From NCBI GenBank assembly GCA_009774585.1, contig VSOA01000096.1, positions 1-11,967 of the forward strand: a DNA stretch of 11,967 nt, read 5' to 3'. Each line of letters starts with the position of its first letter. Position 1 is the stretch's first letter. The notes beneath the pieces are model-generated. The model did no database searches. It was given only the letters and a program-made list of their open reading frames with translations, and had not been told where the DNA came from. The DNA comes from Lachnospiraceae bacterium (GTDB lineage Bacteria; Bacillota; Clostridia; Lachnospirales; Lachnospiraceae). Below are positions 6,988 through 11,967 of the stretch, piece after piece. A program made the position numbers and the translations under genes.

Positions 6988-7620
6988 ATGGCTGATATTA
7001 AGATAGGCAGACTGATGCTTGGCATCTGCCAGACAAATTGCTACTTCGTATACCGTGAGGGCAGTAATGATGTGATTTTCTTTGATCCTGCGGATAAGGG
7101 AGATTATATTTACGAAACACTCAGAGAAAAAAATCTGAATGTAAAGGGAATCCTGCTCACACACGCACATTTTGACCATATTTGGGGAAGCAATAAATTG
7201 CGGGAGTTATCAGGTGCGCCGTTATATGCTTACGAGGAGGAGAAAACGCTCTGTGAGGATGCGGTGACGAACGTATCGGATCAGGTCGGAAGACCTTATA
7301 CGGTGATTCCGGACCGTTATTTAAGAGACGGAGAGGAGATTACCATAGCAGGTATTACCTGTAAGCTGATTGCCACACCGGGACACACGGTCGGTAGTTG
7401 TTGCTATTATTTCGAGGAATCGGGCTTGCTTGTTGCGGGAGACACACTTTTTATGGAATCGGTCGGAAGGACGGATTTAGCTACGGGAAGTATGAGCGCA
7501 CTGACCAGATCAGTCAAGGATAAGCTTTTTAAGCTGCCGGATGATACGAAAGTCTATCCGGGGCATGGCGAAATGACTACGATAGGACATGAGAAGAAAT
7601 ACAATCCGTTCTTACAATGA
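6988..7620 (+). CDS. Glyoxalase II-like metallo-beta-lactamase-fold hydrolase
   Basis: This 210-residue cytosolic binuclear-metal hydrolase has a complete ligand set: THAHFDH gives H59, H61, D63 and H64; TPGHT gives H133; GDT gives the bridging D152; PGHGE gives H193. The length matches the short YcbL-like group, which lacks the C-terminal glutathione-binding domain of true glyoxalase II. Substrates could be thioesters such as acyl-glutathione or related adducts, but this is not determined by sequence. AGGTGAG (6976-6982) is 5 bases from ATG 6988. It follows rel by 72 bases with no terminator, so it is probably co-transcribed with it. I recall the rel-metallohydrolase neighbourhood as common in Clostridia. 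It has no visible link to (p)ppGpp chemistry. Confidence 0.93.
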   Translation: MADIKIGRLMLGICQTNCYFVYREGSNDVIFFDPADKGDYIYETLREKNLNVKGILLTHAHFDHIWGSNKLRELSGAPLYAYEEEKTLCEDAVTNVSDQVGRPYTVIPDRYLRDGEEITIAGITCKLIATPGHTVGSCCYYFEESGLLVAGDTLFMESVGRTDLATGSMSALTRSVKDKLFKLPDDTKVYPGHGEMTTIGHEKKYNPFLQ

Positions 7621-7663
7621 ATTGATATACATGCGATAAGTGCATGGAAATAAACGCGGACAT

Positions 7664-7801
7664 ATGATGAACGGCAGGCGGAATGGATGGGCGATTAAAA
7701 TGTTAATCGCCTATCTCAATGTTCCGGACTATGAAGACTTAAAAGACAATAAAGACAATAAAGTCTGCAAAGAGGCGGTGTGGAAAGCCAATGGAGCTTA
7801 A
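7664..7801 (+). CDS. Possible 45-residue ORF overlapping the TraX-family start
   Basis: ATG 7664 (or 7667, 7700; GTG 7640 is also in frame) opens a frame to TAA 7799-7801. The middle contains the duplicated residues KDNKDNK, encoded by the tandem 9-base repeats at 7742-7759. The stop overlaps the TraX-family ATG (7791) by 11 bases, an arrangement that allows translational coupling. This fits the poor ribosome binding site of that gene. Against it, the ORF has only a weak GCGGA-like site upstream and contains a strong hairpin. No homologue is recognised. Confidence 0.3.
   Translation: MMNGRRNGWAIKMLIAYLNVPDYEDLKDNKDNKVCKEAVWKANGA
7685..7716 (+). promoter_or_regulatory. Strong hairpin in the leader of the TraX-family gene
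   Basis: GGCGATTAA (7690-7698) and TTAATCGCC (7703-7711) pair perfectly around the loop AATG. The stem extends outward to 7685/7716 with two G-U pairs, about 14 bp in all. CAATG follows instead of a T-run, so it is not a typical intrinsic terminator. Its loop contains the third possible ATG (7700) of the small ORF. It may control mRNA stability or translation, or be a protein-binding dyad. Confidence 0.45.
7735..7766 (+). repeat. Tandem 9-base repeat bracketed by an inverted repeat
   Basis: AAAGACAAT occurs twice in tandem (7742-7750 and 7751-7759). The pair is bracketed by AGACTT (7735-7740) and AAGTCT (7761-7766), which are inverted copies. Read as RNA the flanks could form a short stem with an unstructured A-rich loop. 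It lies 25 bases before the TraX-family ATG. In the overlapping small ORF the repeat is in frame, so it could also be just a coding duplication. Confidence 0.5.
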
Positions 7802-8546
7802 GGCGATATCGGAAAAAAACATGAAAATTCTTAATCGCGACCTGATCAAATATATAGCGATGTTTACTATGCTGCTCAATCATATCGCCCATGTGTTTCT
7901 CACATCAGGGACCATATTATGTGAGGTATTTGAAGATATCGGATACTTTACGGCGCCGGTCATGTGCTTCTTTTTAGTGGAGGGATATGAACATACACGT
8001 TCTAAGTCGAAGTACGGTATGAGGCTCTTCATATTTGCCGTCATTTCGCAGATACCATATGCGCTGGCGTTTCGTTTCGGTAATCTGAATATGATTTTTA
8101 CGCTGTTGTGCTGCTTTCTGATTCTGACTGCCATGGAGAAAATTGAGAATACATTATTCAGGATAATTGTGTGTATGATCCTGATGCTTGCGACGGCTGT
8201 GAGTGATTGGGGGATTATTGCGCCGCTCTGTACGATACTTGTGTATAACGGCAAGGGGAATCCGAGGAAAACGGCGTTCGGATATGGTATTGTTTATATC
8301 ATGTTTGCGTTTTTCAATGTGCAGAATGATATGTATAGCACACAAGGGGACTGGACGGTGTATACAACGGTACACGCGCTGATTTCCGGAGTGGGAATTA
8401 TTGCGGCCGCTGTGACAGTGCTCGTATTCTATAACGGAAAACGTGTGGAGAGAGGAAAGAATTTCTCGAAGTGGTTTTTCTATCTGTTCTATCCGGGGCA
8501 TCTGTTGATATTGTATTTGATCAAAACGTATTTATTGGTTGGATAA
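7791..8546 (+). CDS. TraX family membrane protein
   Basis: This 251-residue multi-pass membrane protein has the family's marks. The N-terminal block LNRDLIKYIAMFTMLLNHIAH (14-34) includes H31 and H34. FFLVEGYEHTRSKSKYGMRL follows near 60-80, and the C-terminal block KWFFYLFYPGHLLILYLI includes H237. About seven to eight hydrophobic segments can be counted. F-plasmid TraX N-acetylates pilin, and chromosomal relatives are presumed membrane acyltransferases of unknown target. No other conjugation gene is in the window, so a role in pilin maturation is unlikely here. The start is uncertain: ATG 7791 has only a weak GGAAAG-like site at 7782-7787, and ATG 7821 (MKILNRD, with GGA at 7811-7813) would fit family N-termini equally well. 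Confidence 0.88.
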   Translation: MELKAISEKNMKILNRDLIKYIAMFTMLLNHIAHVFLTSGTILCEVFEDIGYFTAPVMCFFLVEGYEHTRSKSKYGMRLFIFAVISQIPYALAFRFGNLNMIFTLLCCFLILTAMEKIENTLFRIIVCMILMLATAVSDWGIIAPLCTILVYNGKGNPRKTAFGYGIVYIMFAFFNVQNDMYSTQGDWTVYTTVHALISGVGIIAAAVTVLVFYNGKRVERGKNFSKWFFYLFYPGHLLILYLIKTYLLVG

Positions 8547-8636
8547 ACAGCATATCATGAAGAATGCGCAGGAAATTTGAACAGATGCCAAAAGGCGGTG
8601 CAGCGGACAGAAGGCGGACAATGATACCGGAGTATA

Positions 8637-9965
8637 ATGATGGGCGAAGACCGTAACAAGGATAAGGATACACAACTTCAAATACGGAATATAGCGGCAG
8701 AGATTATGAGGCTGGCACACGACGGCATATTGATTAATATGCGTTTTCTCGATGTGGCGTTATCTAAACTGAAGCCGGAATGCAGGGAGCATACGGGCAC
8801 CCATATTTACGATGGGGAAAGACTGTATTACGATCCCGTGCGGCTGCTTGGACAGTATAAGGCGTCGCAGAACTTTGCGGCGCGGCTTTATCTGCATACT
8901 CTGCTGCATTGTATTTTTTATCACGGCTTTACGACGGATAAGATGAATAGACAGTACTGGGATATGGCAACGGATATCGCAGTGGAACATACGATTGTGG
9001 ATATGGATTTGCCTCTGACGCGTCTATCGACGGACGATATCTTAAGAAGCAGGCTGGATGTATTGAAGAAACAGGCAGGCGGCTTGACGGCGGAGAAGAT
9101 ATACAGATATTTTAGAATCGAGGAACCTTCAGCCAAAGCATCAGCGGAATGGTATAAACTGAGCCATTATGACGAGCACATTTACTGGGACAAGAGAGAA
9201 GAACTGGAGTTGTCCATGGAACAGTGGCGCAAAATAAGCGAGCGTATCAAAGCCGATTTAAAGAGCTTCAGTAAGGATAAAAACAATGCTGAAAGCATGG
9301 AACAGAATCTGAAGGAAGCGACAAGGGAGCGCTATCATTACACCGATTTTTTGAGAAGATTCATGGTCATGGGTGAGTCGATACAGATGAATGACGACGA
9401 ATTTGACTATATTTATTATACTTATGGTCTGAATACTTACGGTAATATGCCGCTTGTGGAACCGCTTGAGTATAAAGACAGCAATAAAATCAAGGATTTT
9501 GTGATTGCACTGGATACTTCGGCGTCGTGCAGGGGTGAAATCGTTCAGGCATTTCTGAACAAGACTTATAATATCATGCAAGGGCAGGAGAATTTCTTTA
9601 ATAAAATCAACGTGCATATCATACAGTGTGACAGCGAGGTCAGACAGGATACGAAGATTACGGGACGGAAAGATTTTGATTTATTTATGGAACAAGGCAG
9701 ACTGACGGGCTTCGGTTCCACGGATTTCAGACCGGTGTTTTCCTATGTGGAGCAATTGCAGGAAGAACATGAATTTGACAATCTGAAAGGCATGATTTAT
9801 TTTACGGACGGTTATGGAATCTATCCTGAGCAGATGCCGGACTATGATGTGGCGTTTGTATTTCTGCATGACGATGATAATGCGCCGAAGGTGCCGCCGT
9901 GGGCAATCAGACTCGTGCTGGACGAAGAAGATATAGAAGAACCAGAATCTGGTGATAAGAAATGA
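8637..9965 (+). CDS. VWA-like domain protein with N-terminal metallopeptidase-like region (DUF2201-like)
   Basis: This soluble protein of 442 residues has no signal peptide or membrane helix. The N-terminal region (about 15-150) resembles the putative metallopeptidase domain found with VWA-like DUF2201. It has H87-TLL-H91 then H96, and later WDMATDIAVEH. However, the Glu of HExxH is replaced by Thr88. A charged linker (about 170-270) is followed by a VWA domain (about 288-430) with a complete metal-site (MIDAS) set: D293-T-S295-A-S297, T362 in STDFRP, and D391 in FTDGYG. The tail is acidic. ATG 8640 is also possible and is 7 bases from GGAG (8629-8632), against 4 bases for ATG 8637. VWA partners of MoxR ATPases usually deliver them to a target, and here the ATPase gene follows after 35 bases. 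The target is unknown. Confidence 0.85.
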   Translation: MMGEDRNKDKDTQLQIRNIAAEIMRLAHDGILINMRFLDVALSKLKPECREHTGTHIYDGERLYYDPVRLLGQYKASQNFAARLYLHTLLHCIFYHGFTTDKMNRQYWDMATDIAVEHTIVDMDLPLTRLSTDDILRSRLDVLKKQAGGLTAEKIYRYFRIEEPSAKASAEWYKLSHYDEHIYWDKREELELSMEQWRKISERIKADLKSFSKDKNNAESMEQNLKEATRERYHYTDFLRRFMVMGESIQMNDDEFDYIYYTYGLNTYGNMPLVEPLEYKDSNKIKDFVIALDTSASCRGEIVQAFLNKTYNIMQGQENFFNKINVHIIQCDSEVRQDTKITGRKDFDLFMEQGRLTGFGSTDFRPVFSYVEQLQEEHEFDNLKGMIYFTDGYGIYPEQMPDYDVAFVFLHDDDNAPKVPPWAIRLVLDEEDIEEPESGDKK

Positions 9966-10000
9966 TATGTGAAAGAATGAAAGTGACAAGGTAACGATAT

Positions 10001-11530
10001 ATGAATATTAAAGAAGCGAAGAACTATATTAAAGATACGGTGAAGATTTACCTGAAGAAAGACGAAGAGGGCGAATACCGCATTCCCATCGTCAGACAGC
10101 GTCCGATTTTCTTACTTGGCGCGCCGGGAATCGGTAAGACTGCGATTATGGAACAGATTGCGCAGGAACTTGGAATCGCTCTTGTATCCTATTCCATGAC
10201 ACACCACACAAGGCAGTCGGCGCTGGGACTTCCGTTTATCGTACACAAGGAATACGAGGGTAAGTCCTATGACGTGTCTGAGTATACTATGAGCGAAATT
10301 ATAGCGTCTGTCTATGATGTGATGGCGCGAAGCGGCATAAGGGAAGGAATCCTTTTCTTAGATGAAATCAACTGCGTTTCAGAGACGCTTGCTCCGTCCA
10401 TGCTTCAATTTCTGCAATATAAAACGTTCGGCAGACATCAGGTGCCGGAAGGGTGGGTGATTGTTACAGCGGGCAATCCACCGGAGTATAATAAGTCTGT
10501 CCGTGAATTTGATGTAGTGACGATGGACCGATTAAAGATTCTGGAAGTGGAAGCTGACTATGCGGCATGGAAAGAGTATGCGAAAGAGCGCGGCATACAC
10601 ACGGCAGTCCTCAATTATCTTGATATGAAGAAGGAAGATTTCTATCAGGTGGAAACGACGGTGAGAGGCAGAAGTTATATTACGGCAAGAGGCTGGGAAG
10701 ATTTGTCGCAAATGCTCATGCTCTATGAAGAAGAAGGTATTGCGGCGGAGGAATCCTTTGTGGGGCAATATATAAGGAATGAACGTGTTGTCAAGGAGTT
10801 TATGGCATATTATGATTTGTACCAGAAATATAAGAATGATTATAAGACGGAAGAGATTCTGGCGGGAACCGTCAGCGAGCAGGCTAAGGATAAGGCGCGC
10901 AAAGCGGACTTTGACGAGAGATTGTCCCTGATGGGTATGTTGATTGACAGAATGCAGCAGGATATCAAAGAGAATATGAGAACCTCGGAAATGTTAAGTG
11001 AGCTGATGAATCCGCTTAAGGCTTTGAAAGCGAAAGCGCAGTCGGGTGTCAGCGTGGACGACTTGTCAGCATTTCTTAAGAAACAGACTGAAGGCAGACA
11101 GACGGCGATGGAGTCACTGCAAAAGGCGGGCGCCTTGTCGGTGCACGATAAACGTAAGAATAAATCTATTATCGGATTTCTTGCCGAATGTGAGAAACAG
11201 CTAAGAAATGACAATAGTGAAAATGCACAGATTGCTTTTGACAAAGTCAAGGAGCGGTTTGATGATAAAGTGGCGGAGTATAAGCAGAGTACGGAGAAGG
11301 TGAAAGTAAAACTGCATTATCTGTTCCGGTTTGTGGAAGATGTCTTTGGCAGCGGTAATGAGATGCTGATACTCGTGACGGAATGTACCGTGCAGGCGGA
11401 TTGTGCGAAGTTTATCAGTATGTATGGATGTGAAGATTATAAACGCCACAATGAAGAATTGATGCTGACGGAACGCGGCGGAGATTTAATGCAGCAGATA
11501 GAAGAATTAGAAATAGGTATGGGATTATGA
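10001..11530 (+). CDS. MoxR-type AAA+ ATPase
   Basis: This cytosolic AAA+ ATPase of 509 residues is a probable remodelling partner of the VWA protein encoded upstream. Walker A is GAPGIGKT (40-47). Walker B is ILFLDEIN with D121-E122. Sensor 1 is N159 in TAGNPPEYN, and MDRLK with R177 matches the conserved DR segment of MoxR proteins. The small AAA lid domain probably continues to about 260. The remaining 250 residues are long, charged and largely helical in composition (about 260-480). MoxR proteins are often only 300-350 residues, so this is a substantial extension that may bind the VWA or LRR protein. AAGG (9988-9991) is 9 bases from ATG 10001. Its TGA overlaps the next ATG (ATGA), so the downstream gene is probably translationally coupled. 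Confidence 0.9.
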   Translation: MNIKEAKNYIKDTVKIYLKKDEEGEYRIPIVRQRPIFLLGAPGIGKTAIMEQIAQELGIALVSYSMTHHTRQSALGLPFIVHKEYEGKSYDVSEYTMSEIIASVYDVMARSGIREGILFLDEINCVSETLAPSMLQFLQYKTFGRHQVPEGWVIVTAGNPPEYNKSVREFDVVTMDRLKILEVEADYAAWKEYAKERGIHTAVLNYLDMKKEDFYQVETTVRGRSYITARGWEDLSQMLMLYEEEGIAAEESFVGQYIRNERVVKEFMAYYDLYQKYKNDYKTEEILAGTVSEQAKDKARKADFDERLSLMGMLIDRMQQDIKENMRTSEMLSELMNPLKALKAKAQSGVSVDDLSAFLKKQTEGRQTAMESLQKAGALSVHDKRKNKSIIGFLAECEKQLRNDNSENAQIAFDKVKERFDDKVAEYKQSTEKVKVKLHYLFRFVEDVFGSGNEMLILVTECTVQADCAKFISMYGCEDYKRHNEELMLTERGGDLMQQIEELEIGMGL

Positions 11531-11967
11531 AAATGCAGTTAAAGGAACTGAATACACCGCATGGTACCCTGCAATATAGGATTGAAGGCGGTGCGGCGGC
11601 GATAGCAGGTTATCGCGGCAAGGATACGCAACTCATAATTCCGGCACTGATTGAGGAATGCGCGGTCACGCATATCGACAAAAAGGCGTTCTTAAGCAAT
11701 AAGATGCTGGGAGAGATTACATTGCCGGAATCTGTTGTGAGAATAGACGACTGGGCTTTTGCGTACTGTGCTAAGTTATCCAAAATCGTGCTGCCTTATC
11801 ATCGTATGGAAATCGGACAGGGGATTTTTAAAGAATGTTTCTGTCTGGAACAGATTGTGGACGAGCGTGCAGACGAGCGGGAGAAGAAGACGGAGGACAT
11901 AGCGTATCTTCTGGCGGCGGTGATGAGCAGGCTGGACGCATTCTATCTTTTTGACTTCGAGAATGCG
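11527..11967 (+). CDS. Leucine-rich repeat (LRR_5/BspA-like) protein, 3'-truncated by the window edge
   Basis: The frame from ATG 11527 stays open for 147 codons to the window end, and the start overlaps the ATPase stop by 4 bases (ATGA). After a short N-terminus (residues about 1-45, including IIPALIEECAVTHID), LRR_5-like repeats are visible: AFLSNKMLGEITLPESVVRI, DDWAFAYCAKLSKIVLP, then a shorter GIFKECFCLEQIV. A charged segment (about 117-125) then leads into a hydrophobic-helical stretch, IAYLLAAVMSRLDAFYLF. There is no signal peptide. This is unlike the secreted BspA-type proteins and suggests a cytoplasmic protein acting with the ATPase. It could be an adaptor or target-recognition subunit, by inference from coupling only. 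The rest of the gene is outside the window. Confidence 0.82.
   Translation, partial: MKMQLKELNTPHGTLQYRIEGGAAAIAGYRGKDTQLIIPALIEECAVTHIDKKAFLSNKMLGEITLPESVVRIDDWAFAYCAKLSKIVLPYHRMEIGQGIFKECFCLEQIVDERADEREKKTEDIAYLLAAVMSRLDAFYLFDFENA

Noticed and set aside
6217..7179. Antisense frame of 320 codons across the end of rel and start of the metallohydrolase gene
   Set aside because: It overlaps two clearly conserved genes and shows no recognisable domain. It has no plausible ribosome binding site, so it is a shadow of codon bias in rel.
7791..8546. Evidence for a conjugative or integrative element because of TraX
   Set aside because: No relaxase, coupling protein, integrase, attachment site or pilin gene is in the window, and base composition matches the neighbours. 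TraX-family genes also occur in ordinary chromosomes.

Overview
The window looks like chromosomal DNA of a Gram-positive anaerobe of the Clostridia, most probably a Lachnospiraceae species. This rests on the moderate GC content, strong AGGAGG-like ribosome binding sites, a bifunctional RxKD-type Rel followed by a small metallo-beta-lactamase-fold gene, a BcrA-type ABC transporter embedded in a two-component locus, and a chromosomal TraX-family gene. No species can be named from the sequence alone. All credible genes lie on the + strand and coding density is high. No gene-free gap exceeds about 170 bases, and there are no tRNA, rRNA, CRISPR or insertion sequences.

Layout. (1) 1-636: the 3' part of groEL, followed by a compact stem element (641-687), a candidate promoter (683-711) and a good intrinsic terminator (731-763). 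(2) 792-4460: a two-component/ABC locus in the order response regulator, ABC ATPase, ABC permease, histidine kinase. The kinase has one membrane helix and essentially no extracellular sensor. This suggests a bacitracin/lantibiotic-type detoxification or peptide-stress module in which the kinase is told of the stress by something other than its own ectodomain. (3) 4524-7620: a near-consensus sigma-A promoter drives the bifunctional (p)ppGpp synthetase/hydrolase Rel, followed by a glyoxalase-II-like metallohydrolase. (4) 7664-8546: a structured leader with a possible 45-codon ORF, running into a TraX-family membrane protein. (5) 8637-11967: a VWA-domain protein whose N-terminal metallopeptidase-like region lacks the catalytic Glu, a MoxR-type AAA+ ATPase with a long C-terminal extension, and the start of a leucine-rich-repeat (LRR_5-like) protein whose ATG overlaps the ATPase stop.

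The most interesting part is region 5. AAA+ MoxR ATPases paired with VWA proteins (RavA-ViaA, NorQ-NorD, CbbQ-CbbO) remodel or activate specific protein targets. Here the pair is translationally coupled to a signal-peptide-less LRR protein, which suggests a three-part cytoplasmic remodelling system of unknown target. The second most interesting point is that the response regulator start codon lies only 14-29 bases beyond an intrinsic terminator, so the stress locus may be expressed by read-through or attenuation.
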